From: Pseudomonadota bacterium
GTDB taxonomy: Bacteria > Desulfobacterota > Desulfovibrionia > Desulfovibrionales > Desulfovibrionaceae
Length of the DNA stretch: 20,569 nucleotides
Reading direction: 5' to 3'
Assembly: GCA_023426275.1 (NCBI GenBank)
Contig: JAFABC010000002.1
Location: forward strand, 1 to 20,569
This document shows, piece after piece, positions 1-6,947 of this stretch (position 1 is its first letter; the number at the start of each line of letters is the position of its first letter). Made by a program: the position numbers and the translations under genes. The notes beneath the pieces were generated by a model. That model worked only from the letters and a program-made list of their open reading frames with translations. It was not told where the DNA came from and ran no database searches.

Positions 1-66
1 GTCGTCCAGGCTGGTGATCTCTCCTTCGAGCACCTTCCTGGCCAGTTCGTCACGGTTGATCAGCAC
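1..66 (-). CDS. 5' end of an unidentified gene, possibly an IS256-family transposase (runs off the left edge)
   Basis: Only 22 codons are visible, beginning VLINRDELARKVLEGEITSL. A GTG start at 64-66 is chosen because a perfect AGGAGG lies at 72-77, five bases upstream, and the frame stays open to the window edge. The short acidic/basic helical start is compatible with the N-terminus of some IS256 (Mutator) transposases. The TGTGTAAAC-like sequence just upstream, at 97-126, is reminiscent of IS256 terminal repeats. This assignment is from memory of family style and is weak, because the catalytic DDE region lies outside the window. That a translated gene starts here is considerably firmer than its identity. 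Confidence 0.5.
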   Translation of the reverse strand, partial: MLINRDELARKVLEGEITSLDD

Positions 67-126
67 GGAAACCTCCTGGGACTTTCGCCCCTTAGTGGAG
101 GTTTACACAGATTTCGTTACAGGCCC
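1..126 (-). mobile_element. Possible end of an IS256-type insertion sequence
   Basis: Bases 97-126, read on the minus strand, start GGGCCTGTAACGAAATCTGT and continue into GTAAACC, then a ribosome-binding site and the start of the partial gene. Terminal repeats of many IS256-family elements contain a similar TGTGTAAAC core close to the transposase start codon. The outer boundary at about 126 is a guess. The second inverted repeat and the target duplication are outside the window. Confidence 0.33.
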
Positions 127-186
127 ATTTTTGAAGTCTAAATATATAAGGCTGTTGCCTCTTGTTGTGGAGTCCGAGGGTGCTGA

Positions 187-251
187 GTCCCCCCTTCGGC
201 ACCATCTATAAAAGGGGTTACAGCTTGTTAGCTGTAACCCCTTATTTTTTT
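187..251 (+). repeat. tRNA-Leu 3'-end-like remnant plus terminator, direct repeat copy 1
   Basis: Positions 187-204 read GTCCCCCCTTCGGCACCA, which looks like the last T-stem and acceptor bases of a tRNA-Leu with its encoded CCA. No matching tRNA 5' part lies upstream, and the T-loop region before it is degenerate. A rho-independent hairpin follows directly at 211-251. The same arrangement, tRNA-like 3' end then the same AAGGGGTT-RCAGC hairpin, recurs at 3603-3660 in the same orientation. tRNA 3' ends are classic integrase attachment sites, so the pair may be old att-type repeats; this is inference. Confidence 0.55.
212..251 (+). terminator. Rho-independent terminator, plus-strand polarity
   Basis: AAGGGGTTACAGC (212-224) pairs perfectly with GCTGTAACCCCTT (231-243). 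The T225-A230 pair extends the stem to 14 bp around a four-base loop. An A and seven T residues (245-251) follow on the plus strand. On the minus strand the run after the stem is only TTTTA, so the signal is oriented for a plus-strand transcript, although it could also stop ATPase read-through. No intact plus-strand gene precedes it, which fits its being the leftover terminator of a lost tRNA gene. Confidence 0.8.
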
Positions 252-657
252 GATTTGGGGCTATGGCGCGGCTGCAACAACGTAGCAAGTTGGCCTCGCT
301 TGCCCAACAGGGGCAACGTGCCGGGGCGAACATGCCGGACGCCGGCCAGAGCCCTGTTTCCTGCCCGCCGAGAGCTCCGAGGGCGAATCTCCCCAAGGCG
401 GTAACGCCTTGCAGGCCGTGGAAAAACGGCAGGTGCTCTTTTCCGCTTCGGCTGTTGACGCGCTCTCGATCTGGTCAGGCGGGCCGCTGAAATCTCCCTT
501 CCGAGTTTGCAACAGCCTGGGGGTGCGCCCCTTGCGGGCATGGAAACGTTCCGGAGTCCCTCAAGCCATAGTGGTTTTCCAGAGGGCGGCGGTCCTTTTG
601 TCCACCGAAGGCGTTCCTCCTGCCTCTTCGTGCCGTGGCCGCCATTTGGGTCGCGCC
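252..657. other. Intergenic region without a convincing gene; several small hairpins
   Basis: This is 406 bases downstream of the ATPase gene. Reading frames are open here in several directions, but their products are rich in Arg, Pro and Cys, carry no recognisable domain, and lack ribosome-binding sites. Compact hairpins are visible: TTGCCC/GGGCAA at 300-316 with a five-base loop, and CAAGGCG/CGCCTTG at 394-411 closed by a GTAA (GNRA-type) tetraloop on the plus strand. I see no match to RNase P RNA, tmRNA, SRP RNA or a known riboswitch core. Confidence 0.5.
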
Positions 658-3219
658 TTAGCGTGATGTCCGGGAACGGGAGCCGGCGCGCTTGGAGGCA
701 GGCGAATGCGTTTTCACCGCGCAGAAAGGATTGGTGCAATACTTGAGGATGTTGAGGAATTTTCTATGGCGCCGTCCCCGCATCTGCAAGTGCCGCAAGA
801 CCGCGAGCTTGGCCAGGTCGCCCATGAAAAGCCAGACGATGCAGTACGCCCAGATGATCCCCGCCGTTTCCCAGCTGATGGAGGTGATGAGGCCGAAGGG
901 GTAGACCACGAAAACGGTGGCCAGGATTTTGGTGACGATGGTCGACCAGAGCAGGATCGGGGCGGGGTAGGGCTTGCGCAAGAACATGCGCGAGGTGCGG
1001 GTCACGAAAAGCGTGAGGTGCCCGGCCACGGCCATCTTCAAGAAGACGAAGGTCTGGATGTGGGCGATATCCAGGTGGAGCCAGTTTTTGGCGATGATCA
1101 GCATAAGGAAGCTGCCCGCCACCCCGGTCAGACCCAATACGGTGGAGATCGTCAGGATGCGCCGCATGTCCCACCGCACCGGGGTGGGGTCGATGCGGGT
1201 ATTGTCGAAGGCGATGGCCATGATGGGGATGTCGTTGAAAAGGGCCAGCAGGATGATCATGATGGCCGTGATGGGATAGAAATCGAAGAAGACCATGGCC
1301 AGGACGACGAAAAACATGATGCGGATGGTCTCGACGATGCGGTAGATGGCGTAACTGTTCATCCGCTCGAAGATCTTGCGTGCTTCCTCCACGGCCTTGA
1401 CGATCACCGCCAGGCCCGGCGCGGTCAAAATGAGATCGGCCGCCGCCCGGGCCGCGTCCGTGGCGCCGCTCACGGCAATGCCGACGTCGGCCTGCTTGAT
1501 GGCCGGCGCGTCGTTCACCCCGTCCCCGGTCATGGCCACGATGTGCCCCCGGGACTGCAAGGCCCGGACGATCCCGTACTTGTGCTCGGGGAAAACGCGC
1601 GCGTAGCCGTCGGCCTTTTCGATCCTGGAGATGGCCTGGCCAGCGAGATGCTCGATGTCCGTATCCTGGTCGAAAAATTGCGTGGCGGGCTGGATGTCCT
1701 GGCCCAGACCGATGGTGCGGGCGATTTCCCGGCCGATGGCCACGTCGTCGCCGGTCACCATCTTGATGGCGATGCCGTGCTTTTTGGCGTCGGCGATGGT
1801 GGCGGCCGAGTCTTCCCTGGGGGGATCGAAAAGAGGCAGGATGCCGAGGAATTCCCAGACATCGTCGCTTGGACAACGGGCCACACCCAGGGCGCGGTAG
1901 CCCTTGGCGGCGAAGGCATCCACCACTTCCCGCGCCCTGGCGGCATCCCGGGGCGCAAGCCGGCACATGTCCGCCATGACCTGGGGCGCGCCCTTGGCGA
2001 CCCGGAACGCCTTTCCCTGGGCATCGCGCACCGTGGCCTCGGTCCGCTTGTGCACGGGATCGAAGGGCATGAATGCTTCCTGGGCATAGGTGGCCAGAAC
2101 ATCCGCGTTTTCGAGCCCGTCGATAACCGCCTGATCGATGGCGTCGGGGTCCGCGATATTGGAAGCCAGGGCTCCGGCGAGGATCAATTCCTGGGCATCC
2201 GCGGCCACGAAGGGCACGGGATCTCCCAGGGTGAGCTTGTTTTGGGTCAGGGTCCCTGTCTTGTCGGAGCACAGGATGTCGATGCCGGCCATCTCCTCGA
2301 TGGATTCGAGGTGGGTCACGATGGCCTGGAGCTTGGAGAGGGCCAGGGCGCCCACGGCCATGGTCACCGAAAGCACCGCCGGCAGGGCGACGGGAATGGA
2401 GGCCACGGTGAGAATCAGGGCGAACTGGACCAGGGTCAGAATCCGGTCGCCGCGTTCCAGTTGCACAAGGATGAGCACGGCGACCAGGCCGATGCTCAGG
2501 TAGATCAGGTAGTCCGCGATCTGCAGGATCGCTTTTTGGAAATGCGAGGCCGCCCCGGCGGTTTGGACCAGCTGGGCCGTGCGGCCGAAGTAGGTATGTT
2601 CGCCGGTCGCCGTCACCAGGGCCAGCATTTCGCCCTGTTTCACCAGTGCCCCGGAATAGGCGGTATCCCCGGCCTTTTTGTCAACGGGCAGGGATTCCCC
2701 GGTCAAGGCGGACTGGTCGACGCTGAGGAAGTCGCCTTCGAAAAGTTTGATGTCCGCGGGAATGATGCTCCCCAGGCGGAGGTGGACGACATCCCCCGGG
2801 ACCAGCCGGGAGGCGGCGCTCTCCTGCCACTTGCCGTCCCTGAGCACCCGGGCCTTGAGGGCCAGTTGTCGTTTGAGGGCCTCGAGGGCGTTCGCCGCCT
2901 TGTATTCCTGCCAAAACCCCACCAGGGCGTTAAAAAGCAGCAGGACCACGATGACGATGCAATCGTCCCAATGCCGGACGACGGCGGACAGGATCGCCGC
3001 GATCTCGATCATCCAGGGAATGGGGCCCCAGAAATAGCCCAGGAATTTGAGGATGGGATGGACCTTTTGTTCCTTGAGGACATTGGGTCCGTAGAGTGTC
3101 AGTCGCTCCTCGACCGTGGCGCTGTCGAGTCCCCTGGGGCTGCTTTCGAGTCGGGCGAACAGCTCCTGGGCGCTTTTTTCCCGGGCATCCTCTCCACTGA
3201 TGATGATCGGTTCCGCCAT
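658..3219 (-). CDS. P3A-type plasma-membrane proton-translocating ATPase
   Basis: An 853-residue P-type ATPase predicted to export protons at the cost of ATP across the inner membrane. Visible motifs are TGES at 173-176 (actuator domain), PVALP at 276-280 in M4, DKTGTLT at 319-325 with the phosphorylated Asp319, KGAP at 409-412 (nucleotide binding), MVTGD at 487-491 and TGDGVND at 564-570. The subtype follows from Arg633 in M5 and Asp663 of the NDIPIM motif in M6, which match the proton-handling Arg655 and Asp684 of plant AHA2. Heavy-metal domains and CPC motifs are absent. About ten membrane segments fit the family. The C-terminus (about 810-853) is a short basic tail, not a plant-like regulatory domain. 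The ATG at 3219 is chosen because AGGAGG lies at 3229-3234, nine bases upstream; a frame extension to 3294 lacks such a site. The gene stands alone between two tRNA-like repeats. Confidence 0.93.
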   Translation of the reverse strand: MAEPIIISGEDAREKSAQELFARLESSPRGLDSATVEERLTLYGPNVLKEQKVHPILKFLGYFWGPIPWMIEIAAILSAVVRHWDDCIVIVVLLLFNALVGFWQEYKAANALEALKRQLALKARVLRDGKWQESAASRLVPGDVVHLRLGSIIPADIKLFEGDFLSVDQSALTGESLPVDKKAGDTAYSGALVKQGEMLALVTATGEHTYFGRTAQLVQTAGAASHFQKAILQIADYLIYLSIGLVAVLILVQLERGDRILTLVQFALILTVASIPVALPAVLSVTMAVGALALSKLQAIVTHLESIEEMAGIDILCSDKTGTLTQNKLTLGDPVPFVAADAQELILAGALASNIADPDAIDQAVIDGLENADVLATYAQEAFMPFDPVHKRTEATVRDAQGKAFRVAKGAPQVMADMCRLAPRDAARAREVVDAFAAKGYRALGVARCPSDDVWEFLGILPLFDPPREDSAATIADAKKHGIAIKMVTGDDVAIGREIARTIGLGQDIQPATQFFDQDTDIEHLAGQAISRIEKADGYARVFPEHKYGIVRALQSRGHIVAMTGDGVNDAPAIKQADVGIAVSGATDAARAAADLILTAPGLAVIVKAVEEARKIFERMNSYAIYRIVETIRIMFFVVLAMVFFDFYPITAIMIILLALFNDIPIMAIAFDNTRIDPTPVRWDMRRILTISTVLGLTGVAGSFLMLIIAKNWLHLDIAHIQTFVFLKMAVAGHLTLFVTRTSRMFLRKPYPAPILLWSTIVTKILATVFVVYPFGLITSISWETAGIIWAYCIVWLFMGDLAKLAVLRHLQMRGRRHRKFLNILKYCTNPFCAVKTHSPASKRAGSRSRTSR

Positions 3220-3602
3220 GTGCCTGGACCTCCTTGCCCCGGGAAGTGCGGTCACGTGTCGCGATCGGCGCCGGTGGGAGCAGTTGGATGTCAATGCCTT
3301 GAAAGGGATGCAACTCTATTCCAACTTCATCTTCACATACACCAAAAGCATGGCTTGGAGTAGCCCCGATCATGCGGGATGGCCATGGGAGATTCGCGCG
3401 AGGCGGGAGCGGGCTGGCCTGCCGGCGAAACGCATCATCACCGGGCAAGTCCTTTGCCGGGATGAACCGCGGGACCATGTTTCACGCGTTGCCGGCTCTT
3501 CAGGGCAGACGCTCGGTCACTGGCGGGTGGATCGGTTTCTGTTCTCTTTGAAGCGCGAGAGAGGAGTCTGTTGCCGCGAGGAACAGGTTTCGAGAGCGCG
3601 GC
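3220..3602. other. Intergenic region upstream of the proton ATPase gene
   Basis: This stretch must carry the ATPase promoter on the minus strand. A TTGACA lies at roughly 3289-3294 on that strand, but no good -10 box sits at the right distance, so I do not call a promoter. The frames crossing it have no recognisable product or ribosome-binding site. The segment ends at the second tRNA-like repeat. Confidence 0.4.
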
Positions 3603-3660
3603 GTCCCCCTTCGCACCAGCAAAAAGGGGTTGCAGCGAATAGGCTGTAACCCCTTTTTCA
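3603..3660 (+). repeat. tRNA 3'-end-like remnant plus terminator, direct repeat copy 2
   Basis: Positions 3603-3618 read GTCCCCCTTCGCACCA, two bases shorter than copy 1 at 187-204 and likewise ending in CACCA. The hairpin that follows shares AAAAGGGGTT-RCAGC and GGCTGTAACCCCTT with copy 1, while the loop sequences differ. Both copies have the same orientation and bracket about 3.4 kb holding only the ATPase gene. Divergence between the copies means that, if they were attachment sites, the event is old or used different tRNA-Leu genes. Confidence 0.55.
3621..3658. terminator. Bidirectional rho-independent terminator after the stress-protein operon
   Basis: AAAAAGGGGTTGCAGC (3621-3636) pairs with GCTGTAACCCCTTTTT (3643-3658) around a six-base loop, with T runs on both strands. 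One position is a G-U wobble in the plus-strand RNA but an A-C mismatch in the minus-strand RNA, hinting at original plus polarity. It begins only three bases beyond the TAG stop at 3662-3664 of the minus-strand operon, so it probably also ends that transcript. Confidence 0.82.
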
Positions 3661-3661
3661 T

Positions 3662-3889
3662 CTAGTAGTATCGCCATTCACCGGGTTCTTCCCGGAAACT
3701 CGTGTCGAGTTCCTCGCTGATGCCCACCCGGATTTCCTTTTCGCTTTCGGCCACCGTTACGTTTTTGGCCGGATCGAAGCCCACATCCAGGCAGACATCC
3801 TCCCAATGCCGACGGACCTGCTTGGCGGCTTCCCGGACGGCCTCTTCCTGGCCGGACCGCTTGAGCCAACGTGCCACCCAAATCCACAT
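3662..3889 (-). CDS. Unidentified 75-residue acidic protein downstream of a universal stress protein gene
   Basis: I do not recognise this family. The product starts MWIWVARWLKRSG, a short aromatic and basic helix, followed by a charged, probably alpha/beta body ending in GEWRYY. It has no signal peptide, cysteine motif or convincing membrane span. The ATG at 3889 is preferred over a GTG at 3901 because GGAGG at 3895-3899 sits five bases before it. The gene begins 15 bases after the stop of the universal stress protein gene and is closed by the terminator at 3621-3658. The two therefore almost certainly form one transcript. A role alongside the stress protein is inference from position only. 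Confidence 0.75.
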   Translation of the reverse strand: MWIWVARWLKRSGQEEAVREAAKQVRRHWEDVCLDVGFDPAKNVTVAESEKEIRVGISEELDTSFREEPGEWRYY

Positions 3890-3904
3890 ATTCGCCTCCA
3901 CGGG

Positions 3905-4363
3905 TCAAGGGTTGACGAACTGGACCGGCACCGGGGATGCGGCCACTACTTTGGCCGCCACCGTGCCGAGTCCGAGGTTGCCGCTTTCCCGACCTTCGAC
4001 GCCGCGCCCCCTGGTGGCCATAACCACCAGATCGGCCTTTTCCGTTTCGATGGCTTTGAGGATCTCCGTGACCGGATCGCCCTGGGTAACCCGCACGGTC
4101 AGGTTGGGGCAGGCGGCAAGTTCCTTGCTGCACACCGCTTCGAGCTTGCCGCGGGCCTGCTCCAGTTCCCAGCCGTGGAATTCCCGCAACTGATTCTCGT
4201 TGGGGTAATTGCCGTAGGCCGGAAAATAGCCGCACAAATCGAGTCCCACGTACAGGGCCACGACCCGGGCGCCGTGGGCGGCCGCCAGTTCGCGGACATG
4301 GGGCACCGCCCGCAGGGATGCCTTGGAAAGATCCGTCGGCCACAGAATGGTCTGGTATGCCAT
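3905..4363 (-). CDS. Universal stress protein (UspA family)
   Basis: A 152-residue single-domain Usp protein, the usual family length, expected in the cytoplasm as a dimer. It opens with the family-typical YQTILWPTDLSKAS (residues 3-16), followed by the VVALYV beta strand. Near the C-terminus, VVMATRGRGVEG (113-124) and the GLGT at 131-134 form a glycine-rich loop close to the G-x2-G-x9-G-S/T ATP-binding signature, one residue shorter in spacing. ATP binding is therefore likely but not certain. A GGAGG lies just before the ATG at 4361-4363. It is the first gene of a two-gene operon with the 75-residue orphan. Its exact physiological trigger cannot be read from sequence. Confidence 0.9.
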   Translation of the reverse strand: MAYQTILWPTDLSKASLRAVPHVRELAAAHGARVVALYVGLDLCGYFPAYGNYPNENQLREFHGWELEQARGKLEAVCSKELAACPNLTVRVTQGDPVTEILKAIETEKADLVVMATRGRGVEGRESGNLGLGTVAAKVVAASPVPVQFVNP

Positions 4364-4901
4364 GTGGTTCCTCCCTGGTCACCTGACTTGCCCACAAGGG
4401 GGCTGTCTCTCCTTTATAACACGTTTTGCGGGAACGGGAACCAGGGACTCCCCTCGGCGGCGTCGGGGACAAGGCGTTGCAGGCAACGTGGTTCGGGAAA
4501 ATCCGGACCGCCCTGTTTGAAAATGCGTAACTCTTCTACACAAGCCAGCGTCAGGTATACTGATGACGGAAAATGGGCATCGATTTCTTGTCAAAAAAAG
4601 AGCCAGAGGCTACAGGGAAAGAAATTTTCCGTGTGAGCCGTGTGATGACGCTGGGATTGACGGCTGGTTGCAAAAGATTTTTCGTCAGCACTTTGTTTTT
4701 TTCGATTTTCTCCCAATGGAGAAGTATCATACTGTTTTGGTGATAAATATTATTTGGTTTAAAAAGAATACAGCATGAACAAACGAGTTGTTCCAGCGGC
4801 AACTTTTTTATGGGTTTTATGAACGATAGTTTGGAGTTTTTTATATTTTATAATTAAATTAAATAGTTATCGTGTCGTTGTCTTTCGATGAGAGGTTGCC
4901 A
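4364..4901. other. Divergent, partly AT-rich intergenic region between stress-protein and glucosyltransferase genes
   Basis: The first part (4364-4500) is GC-rich and carries a small inverted repeat CGTTGC-AG-GCAACG (4475-4488). From about 4500 the base composition becomes clearly AT-rich, with poly-T and poly-A tracts, and stays so into the first 45 or so codons of the glucosyltransferase gene. The small open frames here (for example plus strand 4563-4778) look fortuitous: no ribosome-binding site and no domain. The divergent layout means two promoters should lie here. Confidence 0.5.
4849..4854 (+). promoter_or_regulatory. Candidate -10 box for the glucosyltransferase gene
   Basis: A perfect TATAAT lies 47 bases before the chosen ATG at 4902, inside a run of A and T. 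No good TTGACA occurs 16-18 bases upstream; the closest is TTGGAG at 4831-4836, which is too near. AT-rich DNA produces TATAAT by chance, so this is only a candidate. Confidence 0.3.
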
Positions 4902-6863
4902 ATGCAATATCTTGAAAGTGTATTGTGCCGTCTCTATACAATGACAACAGGGAGGGATGTCTCGCGCAAAAACATTCCTTCCTTGTATGGTTATGTTTTT
5001 ATAGTATCTGTTCTTGTGTATATTCAGGCCCTTGTCTTGCCTGTGCTTGGCCTGGATACGTACACGTATTTTCTCTCCCATGGCGCGGGTGACGCGCGTT
5101 TCGACATCATTCGCGGCACCTGGGGGTTCGCCCTGGTCAACCAGCTGGCTCCCGGTCCATTGGTGTCGCCGCTGGTGTCCATGTTCGCCTTTCTTGTGTT
5201 CACCTCGTGGACGTTGACGACGGCGGCCTTGTTTTGGAACCGCGAGAGTGCCGATTGGACAACGGGCTTTCTTGCGCTCACCATGACGCTGTTTCCGTAT
5301 TGGGCGTCCCAGGCCTATTTCGGCTACTACCACTACGGCTATTCCCTGGCCACGCTGGCGGGCGTGTGCGCGGTCCTGCTGGCGTGGAACGGCCACGGCT
5401 GGAAACGCTTTGCCGCGGCCGCCGTATGCACCGCCATCGGTGCGTCCATGTATCAAGGCAGTCTTTCCATCGCGACATCCTTTGCCGCGGCCACGGTCGT
5501 GATCACCTGGGTCCGGGCCGCCGCCTCCGGCGGACCGCCGGCCTGTTGGAAGCCGCTTGTCCGTGTGATCGCCAGCATGGCCGTCGGTGCGATCCTGTAT
5601 CTTGGCTTGCAGAAACTTGTCATGGCCGCGCTGGCCATGCCCGTGGTGGACGGTTCATACACTGTCGATTTCAAATGGAATCTCGATGGCGCGCTGCAAT
5701 CCTTTCGCGACATCGTTCCGGGAAACCGATGGCTGTTTCCGTTTCCGGCGCGTTGTATCCTTTTTTTTGCCGGCCTGCTGTTTGTGGGGGCTGTGCTTTT
5801 GCGTGCCGGACGCGGGACGCCGCTGCGTTGGCTGGCCGTGCTGCCGCTGCTGGTGCTGCTTTTTGTCTCCCCGTTGCCGCTTGCCCTGTTGCAACGGCAC
5901 ATTCTCGCTCCTCGCTCCCTGGGCGGGGTGGCCTTCATCTGGGGCGCCGTTGTTTGGGGCGCCATGTTCCTGGCCGGGAACCGGCTCAAGAAGGCGTTGA
6001 CCGCCGCGTTGGCGGCGTTGCTGGTCATTTTCGCCGTGCAAATCAATGACGCGTGGTTTCGTCAACGGCTGACAACCGAATCGGATCTGGACAATGCGCG
6101 GCGGATGCACCAGCGCATTGTCAGCCTGCCCGAGTACAGGCGGATGCCCCGGCCGGTCACGGTGACATTTGTCGGGTGCCGCGCGGCGAGCGCCTTGCCC
6201 TGGCCACAGGATCTGGATTCCGTGTTCGGGGTCTCACAGTTCGCCTGCTTCGGCGGCGGCAACCTTGTGCCGCATACCTGGGCTGTGATGCGCTTTGCGG
6301 GAGCGCCGATGAAGGTCGCGCCTGCCGGAGCCGGCGACCTCGTCCTCGTGGCGGGGCGCGAGCCGTGGCCGGCCGACGAAGCCGTGTTTGCCGACGGCGA
6401 CCGGGCGATCGTCTGGCTTGGCCCCCCGGACCCGGTGCAGTCAACGCCGGAAAGACGGCTCGGCCTGTTCGCCCTGGCCCTGGGCGTTCGCGACAAGGCG
6501 GCCTCGCCACCGGCCGCGTTGCCGTCTCGTTGGCCATTTCTCATCGCCCAGGCCGGACCGGGACCGTGGAAGGCGGAAGGGCCGCTTCGGACCGTGTCGG
6601 GAAATTGCGATGCGCGCGAGCCCGTGCCCCGGGACTCCCGGTTCGAACGGGTGCACGGCTGGGCCTTCGATCAAGGCTTCAAGGTGCTGCCGCCCTATGT
6701 CGTGCTGCTGGACGCGACGGGCGACATCGTGGGCTTTGCCGCTACCGGCGCGCCCCGCGAGGATCTTCGCCGGACCGTTGCGGTGGACGCCGTGTTCGCC
6801 GGCTTCGATGGCTACATCCTGGCCGGAGCCCGCTGCGCGCGCATCGCCTACCTGCTGCCCTGA
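4902..6863 (+). CDS. GtrII-like membrane glucosyltransferase
   Basis: A 653-residue polytopic protein resembling the GtrII glucosyl transferase family, which uses polyprenyl-phosphate glucose to decorate surface polysaccharide on the outer side of the inner membrane. About ten hydrophobic segments fill residues 30-380. A first extracytoplasmic loop contains GLDTYTYFLSHGAGD (50-64), and FPYWASQAYFGYYHYGYS (131-148) is like the aromatic family loop. Residues 381-653 form a soluble tail ending in a domain with HGWAFDQ and GFDGYILAG. Similar tails occur at the ends of other lipid-linked sugar transferases. The ATG at 4902 is chosen because GAGAGG lies at 4890-4895; an upstream GTG at 4872 has no ribosome-binding site. 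No GtrA flippase or GtrB synthase gene is adjacent. The first 45 codons are AT-rich, unlike the rest. The donor and acceptor sugars are unknown. Confidence 0.75.
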   Translation: MQYLESVLCRLYTMTTGRDVSRKNIPSLYGYVFIVSVLVYIQALVLPVLGLDTYTYFLSHGAGDARFDIIRGTWGFALVNQLAPGPLVSPLVSMFAFLVFTSWTLTTAALFWNRESADWTTGFLALTMTLFPYWASQAYFGYYHYGYSLATLAGVCAVLLAWNGHGWKRFAAAAVCTAIGASMYQGSLSIATSFAAATVVITWVRAAASGGPPACWKPLVRVIASMAVGAILYLGLQKLVMAALAMPVVDGSYTVDFKWNLDGALQSFRDIVPGNRWLFPFPARCILFFAGLLFVGAVLLRAGRGTPLRWLAVLPLLVLLFVSPLPLALLQRHILAPRSLGGVAFIWGAVVWGAMFLAGNRLKKALTAALAALLVIFAVQINDAWFRQRLTTESDLDNARRMHQRIVSLPEYRRMPRPVTVTFVGCRAASALPWPQDLDSVFGVSQFACFGGGNLVPHTWAVMRFAGAPMKVAPAGAGDLVLVAGREPWPADEAVFADGDRAIVWLGPPDPVQSTPERRLGLFALALGVRDKAASPPAALPSRWPFLIAQAGPGPWKAEGPLRTVSGNCDAREPVPRDSRFERVHGWAFDQGFKVLPPYVVLLDATGDIVGFAATGAPREDLRRTVAVDAVFAGFDGYILAGARCARIAYLLP

Positions 6864-6947
6864 CCCGGTTCGGGGACTGCTTCGACAACGCGGGGCCGCT
6901 CATCCGTCCGGGAACCTGTCTTGGTGGCCGCCGGGACTTTTGCGCGG

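Noticed and set aside
187..204. Intact tRNA-Leu gene at repeat copy 1
   Set aside because: Only the acceptor 3' end is recognisable. There is no complementary 5' acceptor, D arm or anticodon arm upstream, so it is a remnant at most.
103..396. Minus-strand frame of 97 codons through repeat copy 1
   Set aside because: It reads through a terminator and the tRNA-like 3' end, which is the usual source of spurious small proteins beside tRNA remnants.
242..739. Minus-strand frame of 165 codons overlapping the ATPase end and the tRNA-like repeat
   Set aside because: It begins inside the ATPase coding sequence, has no ribosome-binding site, is very rich in Arg and Pro, and runs through the terminator hairpin.
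3220..3294. Longer N-terminus for the ATPase
   Set aside because: The start at 3219 has a full AGGAGG at good spacing, while the upstream extension is Arg/Ser-rich and has no ribosome-binding site.
706..3363. Long plus-strand open frame (885 codons) opposite the ATPase gene
   Set aside because: It mirrors the minus-strand ATPase codons in GC-rich DNA. Its product is a low-complexity Gly/Asp/His/Gln-rich string with no domain, and the minus-strand protein has every family motif.
4563..4778. Plus-strand 71-codon frame in the AT-rich leader
   Set aside because: No ribosome-binding site, no conserved features, and composition as expected for non-coding AT-rich DNA.
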